Below, piece by piece: positions 1 to 10,189 of a stretch of 64,000 bases of DNA. The DNA is from an uncultured Pluralibacter sp. (lineage in GTDB: Bacteria; Pseudomonadota; Gammaproteobacteria; Enterobacterales; Enterobacteriaceae). The position numbers were made by a program, and so were the translations under genes. The notes under the pieces are model-generated. The model searched no databases and was not told the DNA's origin. It worked only from the letters and a program-made list of their open reading frames with translations. The DNA lies in NCBI RefSeq assembly GCF_913775985.1, contig NZ_CAJYMB010000012.1, positions 43,773 through 107,772 on the forward strand, read 5' to 3'. How positions within the stretch are numbered: position 1 is the stretch's first letter; every line of letters starts with the position of its first letter.

Positions 1-1
1 G

Positions 2-634
2 CACGGCGCAAACCGCCTCGGCTCCAACTCGCTGGCGGAGCTGGTCGTGTTTGGCCGCATGGCGGGCGAACAGGCTATTGAGCGCGCGTCCACCGCGGGC
101 GAAGCCAACGGCGCCGCGCTCGACGCGCAGGTTGCCGACGTTGAGAAGCGCCTGAAAGCGCTGGTTAACCAGGACGGCAACGAAAACTGGGCGAAGATCC
201 GCGATGAAATGGGCCTCTCCATGGAGGAAGGCTGCGGCATCTACCGCACGCCGGAGCTGATGCAGAAAACCATCGACAAGCTGGCAGAGCTGCAGGAGCG
301 CTTCAAGCGGGTACGCATCACCGACACCACCAGCGTGTTCAACACCGATCTTCTCTACACCATCGAGCTGGGCCACGGTCTGAACGTGGCCGAATGTATG
401 GCCCACTCGGCGATGGCGCGCAAAGAGTCGCGCGGCGCCCACCAGCGCCTGGACGAAGGCTGCACCGAGCGCGACGACGTCAACTTCCTCAAGCATACGC
501 TGGCCTTCCGCGACGCGGACGGCACCACCCGCCTGGACTACAGCGACGTGAAGATAACCACCCTGCCGCCCGCCAAACGCGTCTACGGTGCGGAAGCGGA
601 AGCCGCCGACAAGAAGGAGACGGCAAATGGCTGA
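2..634 (+). CDS. frdA: Fumarate reductase flavoprotein subunit, C-terminal part
   Basis: This is the 3' part of FrdA, the FAD-carrying catalytic subunit that reduces fumarate to succinate in anaerobic respiration. The reading frame is open from base 2, so the gene begins left of the window. The visible 210 residues open with [13 protein letters not shown], the conserved substrate-site segment of the FrdA/SdhA family, and continue into the C-terminal helical domain ending near ADKKETANG. The stop overlaps the frdB start by 8 bases, as expected for translational coupling in frdABCD. No internal damage is seen. Identification is certain; only the N-terminal two thirds is missing because of the window edge. 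Confidence 0.97.
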   Translation, partial: HGANRLGSNSLAELVVFGRMAGEQAIERASTAGEANGAALDAQVADVEKRLKALVNQDGNENWAKIRDEMGLSMEEGCGIYRTPELMQKTIDKLAELQERFKRVRITDTTSVFNTDLLYTIELGHGLNVAECMAHSAMARKESRGAHQRLDEGCTERDDVNFLKHTLAFRDADGTTRLDYSDVKITTLPPAKRVYGAEAEAADKKETANG

Positions 635-1361
635 GATGAAGAACCTGAAAATCGAGATTGTCCGCTATAACCCGGAAGCGGACAGCGCCCCGCACAGCGC
701 CTTCTACGAGGTACCGTACGACGAGCAGACCTCGCTGCTCGACGCGCTCGGTTACATCAAAGATAACCTTGCCCCGGATCTCAGCTACCGCTGGTCGTGC
801 CGGATGGCCATCTGCGGCTCCTGCGGCATGATGGTCAACAGCGTGCCAAAGCTGGCCTGCAAAACCTTCCTGCGCGACTACACCGCCGGCATGAAGGTCG
901 AGGCGCTGGCAAACTTCCCTATCGAGCGCGATCTGGTGGTCGATATGACCCACTTCATTGAGAGCCTGGAGGCAATCAAGCCGTATATCATCGGTAATCC
1001 GCGCACGCCGGATCAGGGCACCAATATTCAGACGCCGGCGCAGATGGCGAAGTATCACCAGTTCTCCGGCTGCATCAACTGCGGCCTGTGCTACGCCGCC
1101 TGCCCGCAGTTTGGCCTCAACAAGGAGTTTATTGGCCCGGCGGCGATAACCCTGGCGCACCGCTACAACGAGGACAGCCGCGATCGCGGCAAGAAGGAGC
1201 GCATGGCGCAGCTGAACAGCAAAAACGGCGTCTGGAGCTGCACTTTCGTCGGCTTCTGCTCGGAAGTGTGTCCGAAGCACGTCGATCCGGCCGCGGCCAT
1301 CCAGCAGGGCAAAGTAGAGAGCTCGAAAGACTTTCTGATTGCCACCCTGAAACCACGCTAA
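627..1361 (+). CDS. frdB: Fumarate reductase iron-sulfur subunit
   Basis: FrdB passes electrons from menaquinol at the membrane to FrdA through three iron-sulfur clusters. The 244-residue product has the same length as E. coli FrdB. The plant-type ferredoxin domain shows the 2Fe-2S cysteines in [11 protein letters not shown] plus a later LAC. The C-terminal domain shows [12 protein letters not shown] and [13 protein letters not shown] for the 4Fe-4S and 3Fe-4S clusters. The ATG at 627 was chosen over an in-frame upstream GTG at 588 because it gives the family N-terminus (MAEMKNL) and follows AAGAAGGAGA with normal spacing inside the frdA end. It is the second gene of the frd operon. Confidence 0.98.
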   Translation: MAEMKNLKIEIVRYNPEADSAPHSAFYEVPYDEQTSLLDALGYIKDNLAPDLSYRWSCRMAICGSCGMMVNSVPKLACKTFLRDYTAGMKVEALANFPIERDLVVDMTHFIESLEAIKPYIIGNPRTPDQGTNIQTPAQMAKYHQFSGCINCGLCYAACPQFGLNKEFIGPAAITLAHRYNEDSRDRGKKERMAQLNSKNGVWSCTFVGFCSEVCPKHVDPAAAIQQGKVESSKDFLIATLKPR

Positions 1362-1371
1362 GGAGTGCATC

Positions 1372-1767
1372 ATGACCACTAAACGCAAGCCCTACGTGCG
1401 TCCGATGACGTCCACGTGGTGGAAAAAACTGCCCTTTTATCGCTTTTACATGGTGCGTGAAGGCACCGCGGTGCCCGCCGTATGGTTCAGCATCATCCTG
1501 CTGTGCGGGCTTTTCTCGTTAAAACATGGCCCGGAGTCGTGGGCGAATTTCGTCGGATTTTTGCAAAATCCGGTAGTGGTTATCATTAACCTGATTGCCC
1601 TGGCGGCAGCGCTGCTGCACACCAAAACCTGGTTCGAACTGGCACCAAAAGCGGCCAACGTCATCGTTAAGGGCGAGAAAATGGGCCCGGAGCCGGTGAT
1701 CAAAGGGCTGTGGGGAGTGACCATTCTGGTCACCGTTATTATCTTGTTTGTCGCCCTGTTCTGGTAA
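1372..1767 (+). CDS. frdC: Fumarate reductase membrane anchor subunit C
   Basis: FrdC is one of two membrane anchors that hold FrdAB on the inner face of the cytoplasmic membrane and form the quinol-binding region. The 131-residue length equals E. coli FrdC. Three hydrophobic helices are visible, at roughly residues 27-48, 63-85 and 108-130, after a basic N-terminal segment. The gene starts 10 bases after frdB with an AAGGAG ribosome-binding site and is followed by frdD after 10 bases, so the four genes form one operon. Confidence 0.97.
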   Translation: MTTKRKPYVRPMTSTWWKKLPFYRFYMVREGTAVPAVWFSIILLCGLFSLKHGPESWANFVGFLQNPVVVIINLIALAAALLHTKTWFELAPKAANVIVKGEKMGPEPVIKGLWGVTILVTVIILFVALFW

Positions 1768-1777
1768 GGAGACCGCG

Positions 1778-2137
1778 ATGATCGATCCGAATCCGAAACG
1801 TTCTGATGAACCGGTATTCTGGGGCCTGTTTGGCGCAGGCGGCATGTGGAGCGCGATTATCGCGCCGGTGATGGTGCTGCTGGTGGGGATCCTCCTGCCG
1901 CTGGGCCTTGCGCCGCACGACGCGTTCAGCTACGAGCGGGTACTGGGCTTTGCCCAAAGTTTTATTGGCCGCGCGTTTCTGTTCCTGATGATTGTGCTGC
2001 CCCTGTGGTGCGGCCTGCACCGCATCCACCACGCGATGCACGACCTGAAAATCCACGTGCCGAGCGGCAAATGGGTGTTTTACGGTCTGGCCGCCATTCT
2101 GACGGTGGTCACGCTTATCGGCGTCATCTTTATCTAA
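1778..2137 (+). CDS. frdD: Fumarate reductase membrane anchor subunit D
   Basis: FrdD is the second membrane anchor of the quinol:fumarate reductase. From the ATG at 1778 the product has 119 residues, as in E. coli. An in-frame GTG at 1748 lies inside frdC and was rejected because the ATG follows AAGGAGACCGCG. Three transmembrane helices are evident, and the second contains the [13 protein letters not shown] stretch with the family's conserved histidines. It is the last gene of the operon and is followed by a GC-rich hairpin. In many relatives ampC or ampR-ampC comes next; here blc follows directly. Confidence 0.97.
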   Translation: MIDPNPKRSDEPVFWGLFGAGGMWSAIIAPVMVLLVGILLPLGLAPHDAFSYERVLGFAQSFIGRAFLFLMIVLPLWCGLHRIHHAMHDLKIHVPSGKWVFYGLAAILTVVTLIGVIFI

Positions 2138-2144
2138 AGCCCGC

Positions 2145-2181
2145 GCGCCCGGCACTCACCCGCCGGGCGCCTTCTCTTTTT
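2145..2181 (+). terminator. Rho-independent terminator of frdABCD
   Basis: GCGCCCGGC (2145-2153) pairs perfectly with GCCGGGCGC (2162-2170) around an 8-base loop, and a pyrimidine tract ending in TTTTT follows. It sits 8 bases after the frdD stop. The equivalent structure in E. coli doubles as the ampC attenuator, but no ampC follows here. Confidence 0.85.
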
Positions 2182-2247
2182 ACGCCTGCCTGACGCATTT
2201 CTTCCACAAAGTTCTACACTTACAAGAAAACCTTACAAGGAACGAGT

Positions 2248-2787
2248 ATGCGTATTTTTCCCGTTGTCACCGCCGTTACCGCCGTGGCCGCCGCGCTTCT
2301 GGTGGTTTCCTGCAGCGCGCCCACGCCGCCGAAAGGCGTCACGGTCGTCACGCCTTTTGATGTTAATCGCTTCCTCGGTACGTGGTATGAAATCGCCCGG
2401 CTGGATCACCGGTTTGAAAGAGGGCTGGAGCAGGTTACCGCCACCTACAGCAAGCGCAGCGATGGCAATATTACCGTGGTGAACAAGGGCTACAATATCG
2501 ATCGCGGGATGTGGCAGGACATTGAAGGGGTAGCTAAATTTACCGGCTCGCCGGACAGGGCCGCGCTGAAAGTGTCGTTTTTTGGCCCGTTCTACGGCGG
2601 CTATAACGTGATTGCGCTGGATAAGGAGTATCGCCACGCGCTGATTTGCGGGCCGAACCGCGACTATCTGTGGATCCTGTCGCGCACCCCCACCGTGCCG
2701 GCCGAAGTCAGGCAGAACCTGCTGGACGCCGCCGCCCGCCAGGGCTTCGACGTCCGCAAGCTGATTTGGGTCAGGCAGAGCCGCTAG
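2248..2787 (+). CDS. blc: Outer-membrane lipocalin lipoprotein
   Basis: Blc is the bacterial lipocalin, an outer-membrane lipoprotein that binds lysophospholipids and fatty acids. The 179-residue product has an N-terminal signal with lipobox VVSC (lipidated Cys about residue 22) followed by SAP, which favours outer-membrane sorting. The lipocalin GxW signature is seen as [16 protein letters not shown], with NKGYN and LWILSRTP strands further on. The gene is monocistronic, starts after AAGGAACGAGT, and overlaps the convergent sugE stop by 4 bases. In E. coli blc is sigmaS-dependent; no promoter is assigned here. Confidence 0.95.
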   Translation: MRIFPVVTAVTAVAAALLVVSCSAPTPPKGVTVVTPFDVNRFLGTWYEIARLDHRFERGLEQVTATYSKRSDGNITVVNKGYNIDRGMWQDIEGVAKFTGSPDRAALKVSFFGPFYGGYNVIALDKEYRHALICGPNRDYLWILSRTPTVPAEVRQNLLDAAARQGFDVRKLIWVRQSR

Positions 2788-3101
2788 TGGGCGCTGAGCT
2801 TCAGGCCGATAATACCGCAGACGATCAGCAGCAGGCTGACGATACGCGCCGGGCTGGCTGATTCCCCCAGAAGAATAATCCCCGTGACCGCCGCGCCGAC
2901 GGCACCGATTCCGGTCCAGATGGCGTAGGCGGTACCCACCGGCAGCGTTTTCATGGTCCACGACAGCAGCGCCACGCTGGTCACCATCGCCACGACGGTG
3001 ATGATGCTCGGCGTCAGCCGGGTAAAGCCGTGGGTGTATTTAAGGCCAACGGCCCAGACCACTTCGAGAAGACCTGCAATAACAAGAATTAACCAGGACA
3101 T
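2784..3101 (-). CDS. sugE: SMR-family guanidinium exporter (SugE/Gdx)
   Basis: This 105-residue protein has four predicted membrane helices and belongs to the small multidrug resistance family. The essential glutamate lies in the first helix ([11 protein letters not shown], about residue 13). SugE/Gdx proteins work as antiparallel dimers that exchange guanidinium for protons. A two-hairpin guanidine-II riboswitch stands directly upstream and touches the ribosome-binding site. This supports guanidinium export rather than drug efflux. The gene runs against blc and is separated from the entericidin genes by a normal promoter gap. Confidence 0.95.
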   Translation of the reverse strand: MSWLILVIAGLLEVVWAVGLKYTHGFTRLTPSIITVVAMVTSVALLSWTMKTLPVGTAYAIWTGIGAVGAAVTGIILLGESASPARIVSLLLIVCGIIGLKLSAH

Positions 3102-3106
3102 AGTGA

Positions 3107-3160
3107 CTCCACGTGGGGTCGTCCCCGATCAATAATAGAAACGCCTGCGGGTCGTCCCGC
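3107..3160 (-). promoter_or_regulatory. Guanidine-II (mini-ykkC) riboswitch of sugE
   Basis: Read on the minus strand, two short hairpins occur in tandem: GCGGGACGACCCGC (3147-3160) and GGGGACGACCCC (3115-3126), separated by 20 bases. Both carry the diagnostic ACGA loop closed by GC-rich stems, which is the mini-ykkC class defined as guanidine-II. The second hairpin ends a few bases before the GGAG ribosome-binding site (3107-3110) of sugE, consistent with ligand-dependent control of translation. Confidence 0.93.
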
Positions 3161-3247
3161 AAGGTTGTGTGAAGCGTGTATTTTAACCGCTGTCGCGAAG
3201 GTTGCAACTCAAGTTACGGCGCAGCCGGGCGGCCGCGCCGCTGAGTA

Positions 3248-3394
3248 TTATTCCTGAGCCCGGGTTGCGGCACCGGAAATCGCGTTGCCGCCATCAGAGA
3301 TATCCTGACCCACGCCGCGGGTGGTGTTACAACCGGTGAGTACGGTAGAGAGTACGAGTAAGGAAAAGAGCGCTGCAATGGATTTCTTAATCAT
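3248..3394 (-). CDS. ecnB: Entericidin B lipoprotein
   Basis: A 48-residue lipoprotein reading [10 protein letters not shown] at the start, with lipobox LTGC (Cys 22) followed by [14 protein letters not shown] and ending GAATRAQE. This is the entericidin B family: small bacteriolytic lipoproteins linked to stationary-phase cell lysis in E. coli. The start codon follows AAAGGA with 7-base spacing. It lies downstream of ecnA on the same strand, as in E. coli, with a hairpin between them. It is too short for most gene callers. Confidence 0.93.
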   Translation of the reverse strand: MIKKSIAALFSLLVLSTVLTGCNTTRGVGQDISDGGNAISGAATRAQE

Positions 3395-3451
3395 GATTTC
3401 ATCCTTTGATTACCAGACAGTTGATCTTGCCTGAATAAGCATAGACAAAAT

Positions 3452-3468
3452 CCCCGCAAAAGAAGGGG
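3452..3468 (-). terminator. Hairpin between ecnA and ecnB
   Basis: On the minus strand CCCC (3465-3468 complement) pairs with GGGG (3452-3455 complement) around a 9-base loop and is followed by ATTTTGTCT. The stem is short, so termination may be partial. It lies between ecnA and ecnB and is consistent with ecnB having its own promoter. Confidence 0.45.
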
Positions 3469-3500
3469 AAAGAGACATTTTTCAGAGTGTTTTACGCGCC

Positions 3501-3632
3501 TTAGCTGGCGGCGTGCGAGATAGCGTGTCCGAGGCTCTGGACGTCCTGGCCCATACCGCGGAAGGTATTACAGCCGGTCAGCAGCGCCGCAGAGAGCAGC
3601 AGCAGGAAGAAGGTGGTAATTAGGCGTTTCAT
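3501..3632 (-). CDS. ecnA: Entericidin A lipoprotein
   Basis: A 43-residue lipoprotein starting MKRLITTFFLLLL, with lipobox LTGC (Cys 21) followed by NTFRGMGQDVQSLG. In E. coli EcnA acts as the antidote to the EcnB toxin. The mature parts of the two peptides in this window share the pattern CNTxRGxGQD, so they are clearly paralogues. The gene follows efp on the same strand. It is short enough to be missed by automatic calling. Confidence 0.93.
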   Translation of the reverse strand: MKRLITTFFLLLLSAALLTGCNTFRGMGQDVQSLGHAISHAAS

Positions 3633-3687
3633 CGTTTCGTCCCTGTTAAAGTAGCGCAGTTGATGCTGCGCTACTCATCTGCATTAA

Positions 3688-4254
3688 TTACTTAACGCGG
3701 GAAACGTATTCGCCAGAGCGGGTGTCAACTTTGATCACTTCGCCAATCTGCACGAACAGCGGAACCTTAACCACTGCGCCGGTGCTCAGGGTCGCCGGCT
3801 TGCCGCCAGTCCCGGCAGTGTCGCCTTTCAGGCCCGGATCGGTATCAACGATTTCCAGCTCAACGAAGTTCGGCGGAGTGACGGAGATCGGCTGGCCGTT
3901 CCACAGGGTCACGATGCACTCGGCCTGATCCAGCAGCCACTTTTCGTTATCGCCAACGGCTTTGGCATCTGCAGCCAGCTGCTCGAAGGTTTCGTTATTC
4001 ATGAAGTGCCAGAACTCACCGTCGTTGTACAGGTAAGTCAGGTTCATATCCACAACGTCTGCGCCTTCGGCAGAGTCGGTAGATTTGAAGGTTTTCTCAA
4101 CGCGGGAACCGGTCAGCAGGCGGCGCAGCTTAACGCGCGCGAACGCCTGGCCTTTGCCCGGTTTTACGAATTCGCTGGACTCGACCGCGTACGGTTCGCC
4201 GTCCATCATGATTTTAAGACCGGCACGAAAATCGTTGCTAGAATAAGTCGCCAT
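3688..4254 (-). CDS. efp: Translation elongation factor P
   Basis: EF-P rescues ribosomes stalled on polyproline. The 188-residue product equals E. coli EF-P, and the tip lysine that receives beta-lysine is present at position 34 in [10 protein letters not shown]. Three beta-barrel domains fit the length, ending [14 protein letters not shown]. The reading frame continues far upstream, but the ATG at 4254 gives the conserved MATYSSNDF start and was chosen. The gene is divergent from epmB, which encodes the enzyme that makes the beta-lysine used on this protein. Confidence 0.98.
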   Translation of the reverse strand: MATYSSNDFRAGLKIMMDGEPYAVESSEFVKPGKGQAFARVKLRRLLTGSRVEKTFKSTDSAEGADVVDMNLTYLYNDGEFWHFMNNETFEQLAADAKAVGDNEKWLLDQAECIVTLWNGQPISVTPPNFVELEIVDTDPGLKGDTAGTGGKPATLSTGAVVKVPLFVQIGEVIKVDTRSGEYVSRVK

Positions 4255-4294
4255 AAGGCCCTCTAAATTTGTTAACTGGTAGCTAAGCCACAAA

Positions 4295-5323
4295 ATGGCG
4301 CATATTATAACCCTAAACACCCCATCCAGAGAAGATTGGTTATCGCAACTTGGCGATGTAATCACCGATCCTGATGAACTCCTGCGTCTTTTAAACATAG
4401 ACGCTGATGAAGATTTAATCGCCGGCGGCGACGCCAGGCGCCTTTTTGCCCTGCGGGTGCCGCGCGCCTTCGCTGCGCGAATGGAAAAAGGCAATCCGAA
4501 CGACCCGCTTCTGCGCCAGGTGCTGACCTCGCAGCAGGAGTTTATCGCCGCGCCCGGGTTCAGCACCGATCCGCTGGAAGAGCAGCACAGCGTAGTGCCC
4601 GGGCTGCTGCACAAGTACCGCAACCGCGCGCTGCTGCTGGTTAAAGGCGGCTGCGCGGTCAACTGCCGCTACTGCTTCCGCCGCCATTTCCCCTATGCGG
4701 AAAATCAGGGCAACAAGCGCAACTGGCAGGCGGCGCTCGACTATATCGCTGAGCGTCCGGAACTGGACGAAATCATTTTCTCCGGCGGCGATCCGCTGAT
4801 GGCAAAAGACAGCGAGCTCTCCTGGCTGATGGATGCCCTGGAAGCCATTCCCCACATCAAGCGCCTGCGCATTCACAGCCGCCTGCCGATTGTGATCCCG
4901 GCGCGCATCACCGAAGAACTGGCCGGGCGCTTCGCCCGCTCATCCCTGCAGCTGATTCTGGTTAACCACATCAACCACGCCCGGGAAATAGACGATGCGT
5001 TTCGCCGGGCGATGGCAATGCTCAAGCGGTCCGGCGTCACGCTGCTGAACCAGAGCGTGTTGCTGCGCGGCGTCAACGACAGCGCGCAGGCGCTGGCGGA
5101 TCTGAGCAATGCCCTGTTTGACGCAGGCGTCATGCCCTACTACCTGCACGTGCTGGATAAGGTGCAGGGCGCGGCGCACTTTATGGTGAGCGATGACGAA
5201 GCCAGAAGTATTATGCGCGAGCTGCTGACGCTGGTTTCCGGCTATATGGTACCGAAGCTGGCGCGGGAAATTGGCGGCGAGCCGAGCAAGACGCCGCTGG
5301 ATCTGCAGCTGAGACAGCAGTAA
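4295..5323 (+). CDS. epmB: EF-P lysine 2,3-aminomutase (radical SAM)
   Basis: EpmB converts (S)-alpha-lysine to (R)-beta-lysine for attachment to EF-P Lys34 by EpmA. The 342-residue length matches E. coli YjeK. The radical-SAM cluster cysteines are C120, C124 and C127 in [14 protein letters not shown], with the SAM-binding FSGGDPL following. The PLP-binding region and short C-terminus ([14 protein letters not shown]) are intact. It is divergent from efp across a 40-base gap, so both promoters must overlap there. EpmA is not in this window. Confidence 0.97.
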   Translation: MAHIITLNTPSREDWLSQLGDVITDPDELLRLLNIDADEDLIAGGDARRLFALRVPRAFAARMEKGNPNDPLLRQVLTSQQEFIAAPGFSTDPLEEQHSVVPGLLHKYRNRALLLVKGGCAVNCRYCFRRHFPYAENQGNKRNWQAALDYIAERPELDEIIFSGGDPLMAKDSELSWLMDALEAIPHIKRLRIHSRLPIVIPARITEELAGRFARSSLQLILVNHINHAREIDDAFRRAMAMLKRSGVTLLNQSVLLRGVNDSAQALADLSNALFDAGVMPYYLHVLDKVQGAAHFMVSDDEARSIMRELLTLVSGYMVPKLAREIGGEPSKTPLDLQLRQQ

Positions 5324-5430
5324 GCGCGGGAATATGTAGTGATGCTTCGGCCAGACGCGGCTGCGGCGAAAAGAGAGTGGTTGACCAACAGCGATGCCCC
5401 GCTGAATGTATCAGGGGGCACCCGCATAAC

Positions 5431-5784
5431 TTAATTCTTACACTTGTAAACCTGGCCAACCATTTCGCTGTCGGTCGGCACAAAGCTTGAGAGCATGCTC
5501 TGAGTCGGGCTGCTCACGCCATAGATCACGTTGCCGCCCATTGCCGCGGCGTTGTTGCGCAGGGCATTGGCCGCGCTGCGCATTGAGCCGCCCTCTTCAC
5601 CGCGCTGGCCGGAAAGCCAGTTATTCTGCGAACCCTTTGCCGTTCCCAGCAGCTGGCATTCACTGCCGGGTTTGTCTTCCACGAAGCGAACGCTTTGCCC
5701 GCCGGCGGTCAGTTCATTGCTGGAGCTGCAGCCGGCCAGCAGTAAAGCGGCACCGACGATCCCTGCACAGACTTGTACGCGCAT
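5431..5784 (-). CDS. yjeI: DUF4156-family lipoprotein YjeI
   Basis: A 117-residue lipoprotein with lipobox LLAGC followed by SSSNELTAGGQSVRF. The rest matches the YjeI/DUF4156 pattern: a cysteine pair (SECQLLG and the terminal VYKCKN), AAMGGNVIYG and SSFVPTDSEMVGQ. An upstream in-frame ATG at 5814 would add 10 residues. The ATG at 5784 was preferred because GAGGA precedes it and it gives the usual E. coli length. The function is unknown; its place between epmB and groL is conserved in enterobacteria. Confidence 0.92.
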   Translation of the reverse strand: MRVQVCAGIVGAALLLAGCSSSNELTAGGQSVRFVEDKPGSECQLLGTAKGSQNNWLSGQRGEEGGSMRSAANALRNNAAAMGGNVIYGVSSPTQSMLSSFVPTDSEMVGQVYKCKN

Positions 5785-5856
5785 GTTATTCCTCATTATC
5801 AATGGGCTGGACACAACCTGTCCGATTCAACGTTATACTAAAAAGATGACCAAAAG

Positions 5857-5891
5857 AAAAACCCCTGCGGCAGAATCTGCCACAGGGGTTT
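5857..5891. terminator. Bidirectional terminator between groL and yjeI
   Basis: AAACCCCTG and CAGGGGTTT form the outer stem, with GGCAGA/TCTGCC completing a long near-perfect hairpin. A-rich sequence precedes it and T-rich sequence follows on both strands, so it can end groSL transcription on the minus strand and also protect from the other side. Confidence 0.88.
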
Positions 5892-5916
5892 CTTTATATC
5901 GCGCGGGGAGCGTGAA

Positions 5917-7575
<1,659 letters not shown>

Positions 7576-7606
7576 TTAAATTCGTATGTTCAGTGTCGTT
7601 CGCGGA

Positions 7607-8041
<435 letters not shown>

Positions 8042-8119
8042 TTATGGGTGAGTTTCGTGAACAAACCCCGGAAAAGCCCTTGTGTTATCATGCTTTTTTT
8101 TCATTTACGGGATGATCTG

Positions 8120-9355
8120 ATGAGCGGTTTAAAACAGGAGCTGGGTCTGGCACAGGGCGTGGGGCTGCTGTCGACATCGCTGCTCGGAACCGGCGTTTTT
8201 GCTGTTCCGGCGCTGGCCGCCCTGGTGGCAGGAAACGACAGCCTGTGGGCGTGGCCGATACTCATTGCGCTGGTATTTCCCATCGCCATCGTCTTCGCCG
8301 CGCTGGGCCGCCACTATCCCAGCGCGGGCGGCGTGGCCCATTTTGTGTCGCTGGCGTTTGGGCCCCGGCTGGCAAAAGTGACCGGCTGGCTGTTTCTGTC
8401 CGCCATTCCGGTTGGCTTACCGGCCGCGCTGCATATTGCGGCAGGCTTCAGCCAGGCGCTGTTTGGCTGGCACGGCAGCCAGCTGCTGCTGGTCGAACTC
8501 GCGACCCTGGGCGCTATCTGGTATCTCGGCAGCCGCGGAGCCCGCACCAGCGCCAATTTGCAAATTCTGGTCGCGGTGCTGATTGTGGCGCTGGTCGCCG
8601 CGCTGTGGTGGGCCGGGAATATCACCCCTGCAGAAATTCCCTTCCCGCCCCCGGGCGAGGTAAGCGCGGCACCGCTGTTTGCCGCGCTGGCGGTGATGTT
8701 CTGGTGCTTTATCGGCCTGGAAGCTTTTGCACATATGGCCGCCGAGTTCAAGCAGCCCGAGCGGGATTTCCCCCGGGCGTTGCTGATTGGCCTGCTGCTG
8801 GCCGGGCTGGTGTACTGGGCCTGTACCGTGCTGGTGCTGCACTTTCACGCTTTCGGCACAGAGAAAGCAGCGTCGAGTTCACTGCCTGAAATGGTGGTTA
8901 CGCTCTTTGGCGTGAAGGCGCTGTGGGCGGCAAGCGTCATCGGCTATCTCGCCTGCTTCGCCAGCCTGAATATCTATATTCAAAGCTTTGGCCGACTGGT
9001 ATGGTCCCAGGCGCGGCCCGGCAGTCGCCTGGCAACACTTTCCGCCCGCCAGGTCCCCACCGCGGCGCTGAACGCCGTGCTGGGATGCTGCGTTATCTGC
9101 ACGCTGGCAATCTCTCTGCTCAATATCAATCTTGACGTGCTGATTGTTTATGCCAACGGCATCTTCGTGGTGCTCTATCTGCTGTGCATGCTGGCGGGAT
9201 GCCGGCTTCTGCGGGGGCGCTACCGGCTGCTGGCGGTTGTCGGCAGCCTGCTGTGCCTGCTGCTGCTGGCAACGATCGGCTGTAAAAGCCTGTATGCCGC
9301 AGCGGTGGTGCTCGCGCTGTGGGTGCTGCTGCCCCGGGACAGGGCTGCAAAATAG
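8120..9355 (+). CDS. yjeH: APC-family amino-acid exporter YjeH
   Basis: The 411-residue protein has about 12 hydrophobic segments and begins MSGLKQELGLAQGVGLLSTSLLG, the YjeH N-terminus. In E. coli YjeH exports L-methionine and branched-chain amino acids across the inner membrane. The frame is open from 8048, but the ATG at 8120 gives the conserved N-terminus. It is monocistronic, between the groE promoter region and convergent fxsA. Confidence 0.93.
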   Translation: MSGLKQELGLAQGVGLLSTSLLGTGVFAVPALAALVAGNDSLWAWPILIALVFPIAIVFAALGRHYPSAGGVAHFVSLAFGPRLAKVTGWLFLSAIPVGLPAALHIAAGFSQALFGWHGSQLLLVELATLGAIWYLGSRGARTSANLQILVAVLIVALVAALWWAGNITPAEIPFPPPGEVSAAPLFAALAVMFWCFIGLEAFAHMAAEFKQPERDFPRALLIGLLLAGLVYWACTVLVLHFHAFGTEKAASSSLPEMVVTLFGVKALWAASVIGYLACFASLNIYIQSFGRLVWSQARPGSRLATLSARQVPTAALNAVLGCCVICTLAISLLNINLDVLIVYANGIFVVLYLLCMLAGCRLLRGRYRLLAVVGSLLCLLLLATIGCKSLYAAAVVLALWVLLPRDRAAK

Positions 9356-9358
9356 AAA

Positions 9359-9379
9359 CAGGCCCGAAAGCCGGGCCTG
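9359..9379 (-). terminator. Terminator of fxsA
   Basis: CAGGCCCG and CGGGCCTG form an 8-base-pair stem around a 5-base loop. On the minus strand it is followed by TTTCTATTTT, so it ends fxsA transcription. On the plus strand the following bases are less T-rich, but it may also serve yjeH. Confidence 0.75.
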
Positions 9380-9387
9380 CCAACGTT

Positions 9388-9855
9388 TTACTCTTTGCGA
9401 TCGTCTTTGTATTCGATGCGATCGTCCTCTTTGCGCTGAAACTCGCCGTCAAACGTCTCACCACCGCCGGTACTGCCGCCAAAGCCCCCGCCCATGCGCC
9501 CGAAGCGCAGGTACGGCAGCAGCTTCAGCGTCAGGTGCTTCTGCACCGGCGGAAGCAGCAGCAGCAGGCCGAGGAAGTCGGTAAAGAAGCCGGGAATAAT
9601 CAGCAGCAGACCGGCAATGATCAGCGATACGCTTTTGACCATCTCAACCGCCGGGCTTTCGCCCGCCTGCATTTTCTGCTGCATCAGCATCAGGTTTTTA
9701 AAGCCCCGGTTGCGCACCAGCGACATGCCGATAAACGACGTGGCGATGATCAGGAGCAAGGTCAACAGCACGCCCAGCGCGTGGGCGACCTGGACGAAAA
9801 TGGAGATCTCAATATAAACGTAGAGAAAGAAGGCTATAAACGGTATCCAGCGCAC
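9388..9855 (-). CDS. fxsA: FxsA membrane protein
   Basis: FxsA is an inner-membrane protein whose overproduction relieves F-plasmid exclusion of phage T7. The 155-residue product has hydrophobic helices at about residues 1-20, 26-44 and 72-96, the family LIIAGLLLIIPGFFTDFLG segment, and a hydrophilic Gly-rich tail with GGGETFDGEFQRK. A GTG at 9855 is proposed as start: AGGAGA precedes it and the VRWIPFIAFFLYVYIEIS start matches the family. An in-frame ATG at 9951 would add an unlikely polar leader. Confidence 0.9.
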   Translation of the reverse strand: MRWIPFIAFFLYVYIEISIFVQVAHALGVLLTLLLIIATSFIGMSLVRNRGFKNLMLMQQKMQAGESPAVEMVKSVSLIIAGLLLIIPGFFTDFLGLLLLLPPVQKHLTLKLLPYLRFGRMGGGFGGSTGGGETFDGEFQRKEDDRIEYKDDRKE

Positions 9856-9986
9856 TGGGTTCTCCTGTCTGGCAGCGGCCGCTCCTGGCGCACGCTGTAA
9901 AATTTGCGGGTGGCATTTGCTATAAGGTGGAGGCAAAATCAGCGTTTTCAATTGCGGCTTTCACGATTTAGCCCGCACATTTTGCG

Positions 9987-10003
9987 TGGTGACACGTTTC
10001 ACA
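9987..10003 (+). promoter_or_regulatory. Candidate CRP site upstream of aspA
   Basis: TGGTGA-CACGTT-TCACA fits the CRP pattern TGTGA-N6-TCACA with one mismatch in the first half-site. It lies about 190 bases before aspA in the 334-base gap between fxsA and aspA. E. coli aspA is catabolite-controlled. The rest of the gap shows no gene. Confidence 0.45.
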
Positions 10004-10189
10004 TAATAACTATTCGGGAGTATATCCACGCCCAATAAGTGATCCAGATTACGGCAATTGACTACTATCAGCATATGATCGTGGGCATCGGGCCGATTAA
10101 GGAAATTATATTCGGTTAGAAAACGCGCAACGCCATACTCATACTGTCTGTATGGTGAATTCATTGGCAGCTACATAAAGAAGGTTCAC

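Noticed and set aside
588..626. Longer N-terminus for FrdB
   Set aside because: The extension is Arg-rich, lies inside frdA and is absent from the family; ATG 627 has a good ribosome-binding site.
9961..10164. 67-codon minus-strand frame upstream of aspA
   Set aside because: It lies over the aspA control region including the CRP-like site and has no supported product.
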